Below, piece by piece: positions 1 to 6,905 of a DNA stretch of 15,100 nucleotides. How positions within the stretch are numbered: position 1 is the first letter of the stretch; every line of letters begins with the position of its first letter. Source of the stretch: Raineyella sp964528755 (lineage in GTDB: Bacteria > Actinomycetota > Actinomycetes > Propionibacteriales > Propionibacteriaceae). The notes under the pieces were generated by a model. The model was not told the DNA's origin. It did no database searches and worked only from the letters and a program-made list of their open reading frames with translations. The position numbers were made by a program, and so were the translations under genes. Where the stretch lies: NCBI GenBank assembly GCA_964528755.1, contig CAZGWN010000086.1:1-15100 (forward strand), written 5' to 3'.

Positions 1-16
1 CTACTAGATGTTGTGA
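1..16. promoter_or_regulatory. candidate NrdR box
   Basis: The minus strand reads TCACAACATCTAGTAG. All strongly conserved positions of the published NrdR-box consensus (acaCwAtATaTwGtgt) are matched: C, A, AT, T and G of the core. The site lies just beyond the stop of the small membrane-protein gene, so it would sit upstream of the next leftward gene. In actinobacteria a gene for the ribonucleotide reductase repressor NrdR commonly lies in this position near lexA, and it is often autoregulated. NrdR boxes usually come in pairs about 31 bp apart. No good partner is seen to the right, so one would have to lie outside the window. A second CTAGAT at 19-24 is only a half match. Confidence 0.35.
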
Positions 17-62
17 TCCTAGATCGCCCCGTCCCCAGGAACAAGCCTCACAGCCGTGTCAT

Positions 63-317
63 TCAACCCAGCGGACCGAACATCACCCGCACCGCCGTCA
101 CCGCGACCACCACTGCCGCCACCGCCATCAAGGCCACCACCAGCAGCCCGCACACCTGCTCCCCCACCGCCAGGACCCGGTCCAGCCCGCGCACACCGCG
201 CGCCACGGACACCCTCGCCCTCGCCGACGGGGGCACCCGGCAAGGAACACTGTCGGAGCCGGACTCCGACCCGGCATGGGAGCGGACCGCCCATCCATCC
301 ATCGGCACTGCCGTCAT
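63..317 (-). CDS. Small SOS-controlled single-pass membrane protein (candidate division inhibitor)
   Basis: This 84-residue protein is not recognised as a named family. Residues 1-54 are polar and Arg-rich, and residues 55-76 form one hydrophobic helix of Val, Ala and Leu. It ends eight residues later, so the likely topology is N-terminus inside with almost nothing outside. The start is well supported: ATG at 317 is preceded by AGGAGG at 326-331 with 8-base spacing. A perfect SOS box (335-350) and a -35/-10 pair lie directly upstream. It is divergent from lexA, the place of divS in Corynebacterium and of Rv2719c (ChiZ) in Mycobacterium, both SOS-induced membrane proteins that block division. 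Unlike ChiZ, no LysM domain follows the helix. A role in the SOS division checkpoint is inferred from position, operator and topology; no homology was tested. A frameshifted relic of a longer LysM protein is the alternative. Confidence 0.72.
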   Translation of the reverse strand: MTAVPMDGWAVRSHAGSESGSDSVPCRVPPSARARVSVARGVRGLDRVLAVGEQVCGLLVVALMAVAAVVVAVTAVRVMFGPLG

Positions 318-334
318 GACGCCAACCTCCTGTG

Positions 335-350
335 TCGAACCTACGTTCGA
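335..350. promoter_or_regulatory. SOS box (LexA operator), perfect match
   Basis: TCGAACCTACGTTCGA matches the actinobacterial SOS consensus TCGAAC-N4-GTTCGA at all twelve fixed positions. It lies 3 bases downstream of the -10 of the minus-strand promoter and 3 bases upstream of the AGGAGG of the small membrane-protein gene. It therefore covers the expected transcription start, the classic position for LexA repression. Confidence 0.88.
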
Positions 351-352
351 TT

Positions 353-381
353 ACTCTATCGAACGGGTGATCGTTTGACAA
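353..381 (-). promoter_or_regulatory. Promoter of the small membrane-protein gene
   Basis: On the minus strand TTGTCA (376-381) and TAGAGT (353-358) are separated by exactly 17 bases, a good housekeeping-sigma promoter. The start of transcription would fall in the SOS box at 335-350, giving a leader of roughly 30 bases with a strong ribosome site. An imperfect dyad, TCGAAC-N8-GTTTGA (359-378), fills the spacer and part of the -35. Confidence 0.6.
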
Positions 382-454
382 GCGTCGCCATCGACAGGTC
401 GATCTCTCACCGACCGCGTCCCATCGCACCCGGGGGGACTGACATTTTTTCCGT

Positions 455-530
455 CGTGTCCCTCCTTTCGCCCGCGGCGTGTCCCTCCTTTCGCCCGCGG
501 CGTGCCCCTCCTTTCGCCCGCGGCGTGTCC
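455..530. repeat. 23-bp tandem repeat, 3.3 copies
   Basis: Three consecutive units (455-477, 478-500, 501-523) begin CGTG(T/C)CCCTCCTTTCG and end CCCGCGG. A partial fourth, CGTGTCC, occupies 524-530. The third copy differs only at 505 (T to C). The array abuts the lexA SOS box at 531 with no spacer. Together with 318-454 it fills the lexA upstream region, where I see no gene. Its role is unknown; a repeated regulator-binding site or slippage expansion are both possible. Confidence 0.85.
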
Positions 531-546
531 TCGAACAGATGTTTGA
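531..546. promoter_or_regulatory. SOS box of lexA
   Basis: TCGAACAGATGTTTGA matches TCGAAC-N4-GTTCGA with one mismatch (T at 544 instead of C). It overlaps the candidate lexA -35 and lies 31 bases upstream of the ATG, as expected for LexA autorepression. The slightly imperfect half-site suggests weaker repression than at the perfect box of the divergent gene. Confidence 0.85.
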
Positions 547-571
547 ATGGGTGGCCTGCCTGCGATACGGT
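543..571 (+). promoter_or_regulatory. lexA promoter, leaderless type
   Basis: TTGAAT (543-548), 17 bases, then TACGGT (566-571). The -10 is followed by exactly six bases and then the ATG at 578, so transcription should start at the A of the start codon. No purine-rich ribosome site precedes the ATG, which fits a leaderless mRNA. The -35 overlaps the SOS box. Confidence 0.55.
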
Positions 572-577
572 CGTGAC

Positions 578-1381
578 ATGCCAGGAGACCAGGAGGGACA
601 GGACCGCAGCCCCTCGGCGCGACGGGGCCGGCCCCGCGCCAGCGCAGTGGAGGAACAGGTACGAGCGGCGCGACTCGCCCGCCGCACCCGCGAGGACCAT
701 CGCAGCGCGCCCGGTCCCCGCCCCGTGGCGCGTCCGGGGCTGTCGCCCCGTCAGCAGCTCATCCTCGACATCATCCGCTCGACTGTCGACGAGCGTGGCT
801 ATCCGCCGACGGTCCGCGAGCTGGGTGATGCGGCCGGGCTGTCGAGCCCCTCGAGTGTGTCCCACCAGCTACGGGTGCTCGAGCAGAAGGGCTACCTGCG
901 CAGGGATCCCCACCGACCGCGCGCGATGGAGGTCGTCCCGTCGGCCGAGGACGTGGTGACCACCGTCGCGCCGATCGACCCGACCGGGATCGGCGATGCC
1001 CACCCGACCGCCGTCCCGGTCCCGATGGTGGGGCGGATCGCCGCCGGCGTGCCGATCACCGCCGAGGAACACGTCGAGGACGTGTTCGCCCTGCCCAAGC
1101 AGCTGGTCGGTGAGGGCACCGTCTTCCTCCTGGAGGTGCACGGCGACTCCATGATCGAGGCCGCGATCTGCGACGGGGACTGGGTCGTCGTCCGGCAGCA
1201 ACCCACTGCCGAGAACGGCGACATCGTCGCGGCACTGCTCGGCGACGAGGCCACGGTCAAGACCCTCAAGCGACTCGACGGCAGGGTCTGGCTGATGCCG
1301 CACAATCCCGCGTACGACCCGATCGACGGCAGCGACGCCGCCGTCCTCGGCAAGGTGGTCGCCGTCCTGCGGCGGGTGTAG
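578..1381 (+). CDS. lexA: LexA repressor, SOS transcriptional regulator
   Basis: This 267-residue protein represses SOS genes and cuts itself when stimulated by RecA-ssDNA filaments. The winged HTH domain starts near residue 55 (LSPRQQLIL) and includes PPTVRELGDAAGLSSPSSVSH. The peptidase domain has the cleavage site Ala156-Gly157, nucleophile Ser191 (GDSM) and Lys228. The spacings 35 and 37 equal those of E. coli LexA (84/119/156), so it should be active. The frame is open up to 479, but that would place the SOS box and tandem repeats inside the gene. ATG 578, downstream of the operator and six bases after a -10, is the better start. Odd: about 54 residues precede the HTH domain, rich in Arg and containing RRGRPR, an AT-hook-like core. 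The gene is convergent with the helicase gene, six bases between stop codons. Confidence 0.97.
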   Translation: MPGDQEGQDRSPSARRGRPRASAVEEQVRAARLARRTREDHRSAPGPRPVARPGLSPRQQLILDIIRSTVDERGYPPTVRELGDAAGLSSPSSVSHQLRVLEQKGYLRRDPHRPRAMEVVPSAEDVVTTVAPIDPTGIGDAHPTAVPVPMVGRIAAGVPITAEEHVEDVFALPKQLVGEGTVFLLEVHGDSMIEAAICDGDWVVVRQQPTAENGDIVAALLGDEATVKTLKRLDGRVWLMPHNPAYDPIDGSDAAVLGKVVAVLRRV

Positions 1382-1394
1382 CGCCCGCTACCCG
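1373..1394. terminator. Possible bidirectional hairpin spanning both stop codons
   Basis: CGGG (1373-1376) and TAGC (1379-1382) can pair with GCTA (1387-1390) and CCCG (1391-1394), with TG bulged out on the left and a GCCC loop. The lexA stop (1379-1381) and the helicase stop (1388-1390) lie in opposite arms. The stem is short and lacks a T-run, so termination is only a possibility, but there is no other space between these convergent genes. Confidence 0.3.
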
Positions 1395-3454
1395 GCCAGC
1401 CGCTGCAGCGCGGCGACGGCGACATCCGGATCACTGGTGACCCACATCGGGGGCATCGACGCGCGCAGGAACCGCCCGTAGCGGGCGGTGACCAGCCGGG
1501 GGTCCAGGACGGCGACCACCCCCCGGTCGGATGTGCGGCGGATCAGGCGTCCCGACCCCTGGGCGAGCAGGAGAGCCGCGTGGGTCGCGGCCACGGCCAT
1601 GAATCCGTTGCCACCGTGCCGCTCGACCTCCTGCTGGCGGGCCTGCATGAGCGGCTCGTCGGGACGCGGGAACGGGATCTTGTCGATGACGACGAGACGG
1701 CAGGTGTCCCCGGGGACGTCCACCCCCTGCCACAGCGACAGGGTCCCGAACAGGCTGGTCGACGGCTCCGCGACGAACCGAGCGGTCAGTTCCGCCAGAT
1801 GGGCCTCTCCCTGAAGCAGGATGTCCAGGTCGGGCAACTCCCCGCGCACGTATTCCGCGGCGGCCCGGGCGGCACGCTGGGAGGCGAACAGTCCCAGGGT
1901 GTGTCCGTCGGCGGCCCACACCAACTGGGCGATCTGGGCCAGCACCTCGGCCGGAATGCCATCGCGGGAGGGTTTCGGGACGTTGCGGGCCAGATAGAGG
2001 ATGCCCTGCCGACCGTAGTCGAAGGGCGATCCGACATCGAGCCCGCGCCAGGGCAACTCTGCCTCCTGCTCCCCGGCGAACCCGTCCTGGAGCACCTCGT
2101 CGGCGGACGGGCCGCCGTCCCGGCCCCCTTCGGCGGTCTGTTCGGCGGCGCGCAACCCGAACGATCCCGCCACCTTGGTGAATCCGTCCCCGACCCGCAG
2201 GGTCGCCGAGGTGAACACGGCGGTGTGTTCGGCGAGCAGCGATGCCCTCATCAACCCCGCGACCGACAGGGGCGCCACCCGCAGCTCCGGAGCGGTCCGT
2301 TCACGTTCGACGGTCCACACGACGTCGGCGTCGGCGAGGGCCGCCATGCGTTCGGCCACTTCGAAGACCTCCTGCAGGGCCGCCTGGACCTGGCGTCGGT
2401 CCGTGTCGGATCCGTCCTTGGCCTTGCCGATCTGGGACACACCCTCCCGCGCCAGGTCGCGAACCTGTCCCAGCGCCTCCAGGACGGCCGTGGCCTCGCC
2501 CGTCACCCGACCGGGGTCCGTCCCCTCGAGAGCCGTACCGAGCCCGTCGGCGGCGTCCATCAGGTCCAGCGCCGTGTCGTCGTTCATCCACGGCATCGCC
2601 CGGCGGGCCACCCGTTCGATCGTGGCGGCACCGAGCTCGGCAGAGGCGGCACCGGTGACCCGGCCGACGAGTTCGTGCGCCTCGTCGACGACCACGGCCG
2701 AATACTCGGGCAACATGTTGCCCCCGTTCATGGCGTCGATGGCCAGCAGGGCGTGGTTGGTGACGACGAGTCCGGCCGCGCGGGCGCGATCGCGGGACCG
2801 TTCGACGAAGCATTCGGCGCCGAACGGGCAGCGCTGGGCTCCCAGGCACTCACGCGTCGGGATCGAGACCTGCGCCCAGCCCCGAGCCGTGTGGGAGGGC
2901 GCATCGTCGCGATCGGCCAGCCCCTCATCCTCGGCCTGGCTCTCGGCCCACTCCCGCAGCGCGAGCACCTCCGCGCCGAGCACGGACACCTCATCGGCAC
3001 CGGACCCGCGGATCTGGTCGGCGACCTCGGCCCCGCCGAACAGCCCGTGCTGGTCGGAGGCCTCCGAGCCGCGGACCCGCAGCAGGCAGGCGTAGTTGTT
3101 GCGTCCCTTGAGCACGGCCGATCGTACGGAGGTTCCGGCCACCTTCTCCAGGGCGGCCAGGGCGTGCGGGATGTCGCTGCCGGCGAGTTGCGACTGAAGG
3201 GCCAGGGTGGCGGTCGCGATGACGATCCGGTCGTCGGGATGGGCACTCAGGTGGGCCAGTGCCGGCGCCAGATAGCCGAGCGACTTTCCGGTGCCGGTAC
3301 CGGCCTGGACGAGCAGGTGTTCTCCCGATGCCAGTGCCCGGGCGACGGCGGCGGCCATCGCCTGCTGCCCCGGCCGGGCGCTGCCGCCGATCTCGTGGAC
3401 CGCGGCCTCCAGAATGGCCTCGGGGGTCACGGACGGTCGACTCTCGGAAGGCAC
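1388..3454 (-). CDS. dinG: DinG-family ATP-dependent DNA helicase
   Basis: This 688-residue XPD/DinG-like superfamily 2 helicase should unwind DNA 5' to 3' and act in repair. Visible in order: RPGQQAM (27-33), Walker A AGTGTGKS (51-58), four cysteines at 123, 203, 209 and 215 placed as for a 4Fe-4S cluster, DEAH (257-260), and near the C-terminus QGSGRLIRR, the motif VI arginine finger. All key residues are present and the length is normal. It starts with GTG at 3454, no ribosome site, with TAGAGT six bases upstream, suggesting a leaderless transcript. It lies 46 bases downstream of hflX on the same strand and is convergent with lexA. I see no SOS box at its promoter, so despite the DNA-damage context its own SOS control is not supported. 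The dinG symbol denotes the family; paralogues may exist. Confidence 0.88.
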   Translation of the reverse strand: MPSESRPSVTPEAILEAAVHEIGGSARPGQQAMAAAVARALASGEHLLVQAGTGTGKSLGYLAPALAHLSAHPDDRIVIATATLALQSQLAGSDIPHALAALEKVAGTSVRSAVLKGRNNYACLLRVRGSEASDQHGLFGGAEVADQIRGSGADEVSVLGAEVLALREWAESQAEDEGLADRDDAPSHTARGWAQVSIPTRECLGAQRCPFGAECFVERSRDRARAAGLVVTNHALLAIDAMNGGNMLPEYSAVVVDEAHELVGRVTGAASAELGAATIERVARRAMPWMNDDTALDLMDAADGLGTALEGTDPGRVTGEATAVLEALGQVRDLAREGVSQIGKAKDGSDTDRRQVQAALQEVFEVAERMAALADADVVWTVERERTAPELRVAPLSVAGLMRASLLAEHTAVFTSATLRVGDGFTKVAGSFGLRAAEQTAEGGRDGGPSADEVLQDGFAGEQEAELPWRGLDVGSPFDYGRQGILYLARNVPKPSRDGIPAEVLAQIAQLVWAADGHTLGLFASQRAARAAAEYVRGELPDLDILLQGEAHLAELTARFVAEPSTSLFGTLSLWQGVDVPGDTCRLVVIDKIPFPRPDEPLMQARQQEVERHGGNGFMAVAATHAALLLAQGSGRLIRRTSDRGVVAVLDPRLVTARYGRFLRASMPPMWVTSDPDVAVAALQRLAG

Positions 3455-3460
3455 CGTCCC

Positions 3461-3466
3461 ACTCTA
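3461..3466 (-). promoter_or_regulatory. -10 of the helicase gene, leaderless geometry
   Basis: The minus strand reads TAGAGT, six bases (GGGACG), then the GTG start at 3454. There is no ribosome site and no convincing -35 at 17-18 bases. It lies in the 46-bp gap after the hflX stop, so the helicase could be transcribed independently of miaA-dapF-hflX. Confidence 0.42.
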
Positions 3467-3500
3467 GTCCGACGGCCTCACGCTCGGGCGGGCGGCGGCG

Positions 3501-4964
3501 TCAGCTCGACGTCGTCTCGGTGGCGTACGCCCGCATCTCGCCGGCCAGGTCGGGATGGACGCGGGCGACGACGCGGGTGCCCTGGGGAGTGAACTCCTGG
3601 CTGAGGAACTCGCCGTACTGGTGGATCCGGTCGAGCAGGTCACCACGGGCGTACGGGACGAGGGCGACAACCTCGACGTCGGGCCGCGGCAGCCGCTCCT
3701 CGACCACCGCGCGCAGCTGCGCCACGCCGGAGCCGCTCCGGGCGGAGCAGAACATCGCGTCGGGGAAGGCCGAGGCCAGTTCCGAGCGGGTGAGGCGGTC
3801 GACAAGATCCATCTTGTTGAAGACGAGCAGTTCGGGTACGTTCCCGGCGCCGATCTCGTGCAGCACCTGGTGCACCGCCTCGACCTGACCGGCCGGGTCG
3901 GGATCGGAGGCGTCCACGACGTGCACCAGCAGATCGGCCTCGGCGCTCTCCTCCAGGGTCGAGCGGAAGGCCTCGACAAGGTCGGTGGGCAGGTGACGGA
4001 CGAATCCGACGGTGTCGGTGAGGGTGTAGACGCGACCGTCCGGCGCCTCCGTGCGGCGGGTGGTCGGGTCCAGCGTCGCGAACAGCGCGTTCTCCACCAG
4101 CACCCCGGCGCCGGTGAGCCGGTTGAGCAACGAGGACTTGCCGGCATTGGTGTAGCCGACGATTGCCACCGACGGGATGCGGTGCCGGTGCCGCTCCGAT
4201 CGCTTGGTCTCCCGGGTGGTGTCCATCTCACGCAGCTTGCGGGTCAGCAGGGCGATCCGGGAGTTGATCCGGCGCCGGTCCGTCTCGATCTTGGTCTCGC
4301 CGGGGCCACGGCCACCGATACCGGCGCCGCCGGCGGCCTGACCACCGGCCTGGCGGGACAGGTTTCCGCCCCAGCCACGCAGCCGCTGCTTGCGGTACTG
4401 CAACTGGGCCAACTCGACCTGCGCCTTGCCCTCGGCACTGCGGGCGTGCTGGGCGAAGATGTCGAGGATGAGGATCGTCCGGTCGACGACCTTGACCCCG
4501 ACCCGGTCCTCCAGGTTGCGGAGCTGGGATGCGGACAGCTCGCCGTCGCAGATGACAGTGTCGGCGCCGGTGGCGCGGACCACCTCGGCGACCTCCTCGA
4601 CCTTGCCGCTGCCGATGTAGGTGGCGGGGTCGGGCTGCTGGCGACGCTGGATCAGACCGTCCAGAACCTGCGACCCCGCGGTCTCGGCCAGAAGTTTGAG
4701 CTCGGTCATCGCGTTGTCCGCGTCGGCCTGGCTGCCGGTGGTCCAGACGCTGACCAGCACCACCTTCTCCAGGCGCAACTCGCGATACTCGACCTCGCTG
4801 ATGTCCTCCAGGTCGGTACGGATGCCGGCGACCCGGCGCAGCGAGTGACGCTCGTCGAGGTCGAGCTGGTCGCCGTGCCAGTCCGGTGCGATCGCGTGGG
4901 CTGCTGGGATGTGTGCGATGGTGAAACTCCTTCTCGGGCCTTCGCCCCAGTCTACGTGGCTCAC
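3501..4964 (-). CDS. hflX: HflX, ribosome-associated GTPase
   Basis: HflX binds the 50S subunit and splits or rescues stalled ribosomes. This 487-residue protein has the N-terminal HflX domain (about 25-200), the Gly-rich linker GGRGPGETKIETDRRRI, and a G domain with G1 GYTNAGKSS (270-278), G3 DTVGF and G4 NKMD. A C-terminal domain follows. Start choice is uncertain. GTG 4964 overlaps the dapF stop as GTGA, which suggests translational coupling, but it has no ribosome site. A good AAGGAG lies 42 bases further in and is followed seven bases later by ATC, not a standard start. The family homology begins near RHSLRRVAGI, so either start would retain it. Likely operon: miaA-dapF-hflX, with the DinG-type helicase downstream. 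Confidence 0.95.
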   Translation of the reverse strand: MSHVDWGEGPRRSFTIAHIPAAHAIAPDWHGDQLDLDERHSLRRVAGIRTDLEDISEVEYRELRLEKVVLVSVWTTGSQADADNAMTELKLLAETAGSQVLDGLIQRRQQPDPATYIGSGKVEEVAEVVRATGADTVICDGELSASQLRNLEDRVGVKVVDRTILILDIFAQHARSAEGKAQVELAQLQYRKQRLRGWGGNLSRQAGGQAAGGAGIGGRGPGETKIETDRRRINSRIALLTRKLREMDTTRETKRSERHRHRIPSVAIVGYTNAGKSSLLNRLTGAGVLVENALFATLDPTTRRTEAPDGRVYTLTDTVGFVRHLPTDLVEAFRSTLEESAEADLLVHVVDASDPDPAGQVEAVHQVLHEIGAGNVPELLVFNKMDLVDRLTRSELASAFPDAMFCSARSGSGVAQLRAVVEERLPRPDVEVVALVPYARGDLLDRIHQYGEFLSQEFTPQGTRVVARVHPDLAGEMRAYATETTSS

Positions 4965-5851
4965 CCCAGATCGGGAATGACGACCGTGCCCCGATAGACG
5001 AGTTCGGCCGGCCCGGTGATGGTCGCCCGGATCTCGTCGGCGTCGGCCGCCCGGGACAGCCCGACCTCGACCACGCCGCCCGGGACCTCCACGCGGATCC
5101 TCCGTTCGTCCGCGCCGATCGGCAGCCCGAGCCGGTCGGCGGTGGCCATCGCCGCCGCGACGGTGCCGGTGCCGCAGGACTCCGTCTCCCCCACCCCCCG
5201 CTCGTAGACCCGCATGCCGACCCGCTGGGGGGAGTCGATCCGGACGAACTCGGCATTCACCCCCTCGGGGAACTCCCCCGCCGGCCAGATCGGCTGGTGG
5301 GTGAGGTCGAGCCGCCCGAGGTCATCGGCGAAGGAGACCGCGTGCGGGTTGCCCACCGAGACCGGCTGGGCGGACCAGGTCTGCTCGGCCTCGGTGCCGG
5401 CGCCCAGGGTGATCGGCACCCGCGCACTCCGCCGGCCCGACTCCAGCGCAACCGGCCCCATCTCCACCCGTACCCGCTCGTCGCGGAGCAGCCGGGCGCG
5501 GCGTAGCCCGGCACGGGTGCCGATGCCGACCACGGGTTCGTTGACCAGCCCGGTCTCGTACAGGTACCGGACGAAGACCCGCACCCCGTTGCCGCACATC
5601 TGGGCGACCGAGCCGTCGGCGTTGCGGTAGTCCATGAACCAGATGTTGGGATCGCCGTCCCACTCCGGGATGTGTTTGCCCCGGACGGCGCGCAGCATGC
5701 CATCGGCGCCGACCCCGCCGCGCCGGTCGCACAGGAACCGGACCTCGACGGGGTCCAGGTCGAGCCGGCCGGCATGGTCGGTGAAGACCACGAAGTCGTT
5801 GCGCGTCCCGTGGCCCTTGACGAAGCTGATGTCACGCATGGCCTCCATCAT
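4961..5851 (-). CDS. dapF: Diaminopimelate epimerase
   Basis: DapF interconverts LL- and meso-diaminopimelate, the penultimate step of lysine synthesis and a source of the cell-wall diamino acid; it is cytosolic. Both active-site cysteines are present, in MCGNGVRVF and ESCGTGTVAA, and the N-terminal KGHGTRNDFV is typical. Length is 296 residues from the ATG at 5851, which overlaps the miaA stop as ATGA. Other in-frame ATGs at 5848 and 5839 are possible; 5839 best matches the family's usual length but its GGAGG is only two bases away. The frame extends to 5881 without support. The 3' end overlaps the hflX GTG, so miaA, dapF and hflX are probably one translationally coupled operon. Confidence 0.95.
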   Translation of the reverse strand: MMEAMRDISFVKGHGTRNDFVVFTDHAGRLDLDPVEVRFLCDRRGGVGADGMLRAVRGKHIPEWDGDPNIWFMDYRNADGSVAQMCGNGVRVFVRYLYETGLVNEPVVGIGTRAGLRRARLLRDERVRVEMGPVALESGRRSARVPITLGAGTEAEQTWSAQPVSVGNPHAVSFADDLGRLDLTHQPIWPAGEFPEGVNAEFVRIDSPQRVGMRVYERGVGETESCGTGTVAAAMATADRLGLPIGADERRIRVEVPGGVVEVGLSRAADADEIRATITGPAELVYRGTVVIPDLG

Positions 5852-6813
5852 GACACCACGCCGGAGAGCGGTCCGGCCCACAGCCGGTCGGCCAGCTCGT
5901 CGGGCGCCCGGGTGGCATCGACCCAGACGATCCGCGGGTCCCGGCGGAACCAGCCGAGTTGCTTGCGGGCGAAGCGGCGGGTGGCGGTGATCGTCCGCTC
6001 CCGGGCGGTCGCCTCGTCGATGCGCCCGTCGAGATAGTCCAGGACCTGCCGATACCCGAGTGCGCGGGAGGCCGTCCGCCCCTCCCGCAACCCGGCCCCG
6101 GCCAACGTACGGACCTCCTCGACCAGCCCGGCGGCGAACATCGCGTCGACCCGTTCGGCGATCCGCGCGTCCAGAACCTCGCGGTCCAGTGCCAGGCCGA
6201 TCTGGACGACACCGGGAAGGGCGTATCGAAAGCCGGGCAGGGTCGAGGAGTAGTGACCCGTCATCTCGACCACTTCCAGCGCCCGGACGATCCGCCGGCC
6301 GTTGCCCGGTTCGATGCCGGCCGCCGCATCCGGGTCCAGTCGGGCGAGGCGACGATGCAACTCCACCGGACCGGCCTCGGCCAGGTCCGCCTCCAGCCGG
6401 GCCCGGATCGCAGGATCGGTCCCCGGGAAGGAGAAGTCGTCGAGGATCGCCCGGATGTAGAGCGACGACCCGCCGACGAGCAGGGGCAGCACGCCACGGG
6501 TGCCGCAGTCGGCGATCGCGGCCCGGGCCAGTCCCTGGAACTCCGCCACGGTCGCCGTCCGCCGCACGTCCCAGATGTCGATCAGGTGATGGCGGACGGC
6601 GGCCCGCTCGGCCGGGCTCGGCTTGGCGGTGCCGATGTCCATGCCGCGGTAGACCAGCATCGAGTCCGCGTTGACGATTTCCGCAGAGCGCCGACCGAGC
6701 CGCCGGGATCGGGCCAGGGCGAGGGCCAGGGCCGTCTTGCCCGAGGCGGTCGGGCCGACGAGGGCGACCGTCGCAGGTGCGGTGGCTGGGGCGGGCATGG
6801 CATCAGTGTGCAT
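5848..6813 (-). CDS. miaA: tRNA dimethylallyltransferase
   Basis: MiaA adds a dimethylallyl group from DMAPP to N6 of A37 in tRNAs reading UNN codons, giving i6A, the substrate of MiaB. The sequence shows the P-loop GPTASGKT near the N-terminus, NADSMLVYRGMDIGTAKP, LVGGSSLYI and RRIVRALEV, all characteristic. From the ATG at 6813 the protein has 321 residues, normal for the family. ATG 6798 is equally plausible. The open frame to 6888 would run through the palindrome at 6864-6883 and is unlikely. No clear ribosome site precedes any candidate. It heads miaA-dapF-hflX and is divergent from the Rv0909-like gene, which separates it from miaB. Confidence 0.95.
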   Translation of the reverse strand: MHTDAMPAPATAPATVALVGPTASGKTALALALARSRRLGRRSAEIVNADSMLVYRGMDIGTAKPSPAERAAVRHHLIDIWDVRRTATVAEFQGLARAAIADCGTRGVLPLLVGGSSLYIRAILDDFSFPGTDPAIRARLEADLAEAGPVELHRRLARLDPDAAAGIEPGNGRRIVRALEVVEMTGHYSSTLPGFRYALPGVVQIGLALDREVLDARIAERVDAMFAAGLVEEVRTLAGAGLREGRTASRALGYRQVLDYLDGRIDEATARERTITATRRFARKQLGWFRRDPRIVWVDATRAPDELADRLWAGPLSGVVS

Positions 6814-6863
6814 CGGGTCCGGTCGGCAGTGGCGTTCGGCCCCCGCCGGTGTGAGGATGGCGG

Positions 6864-6883
6864 CGGGTCCCGTCCGGGACCCG
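6864..6883. repeat. Perfect 8-bp inverted repeat in the miaA / small-gene divergent region
   Basis: CGGGTCCC, loop GTCC, GGGACCCG. It lies 22 bases before the ATG of the Rv0909-like gene and 50 bases before the chosen miaA start. It could be an operator shared by the two divergent genes or a hairpin in the small gene's leader; the sequence cannot decide. Confidence 0.55.
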
Positions 6884-6905
6884 AGCATCGACGAAAGGAC
6901 TCATC

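Noticed and set aside
375..403. TTGACA (375-380) as a plus-strand lexA promoter
   Set aside because: No convincing -10 follows at 16-18 bases; the bases are better explained by the minus-strand -35, and lexA has a closer promoter overlapping its SOS box.
418..450. Five-base stem followed by a T6 run, terminator-like
   Set aside because: The stem is short with a long loop, T-run is offset by several bases, and no upstream rightward gene exists to terminate.
479..577. Upstream extension of the lexA reading frame (300-residue version)
   Set aside because: It would translate the tandem repeats and the SOS box; the ATG at 578 lies at the right distance from a -10 and downstream of the operator.
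19..687. 222-residue minus-strand open frame across the lexA upstream region
   Set aside because: It reads through both SOS boxes, the repeats and the lexA 5' end in a low-complexity Gly/Arg-rich frame; the 84-residue frame at 63-317 has the ribosome site.
1580..3592. 670-residue plus-strand open frame opposite the helicase gene
   Set aside because: Shadow frame from GC-rich third positions; the minus strand carries a complete helicase with all motifs.
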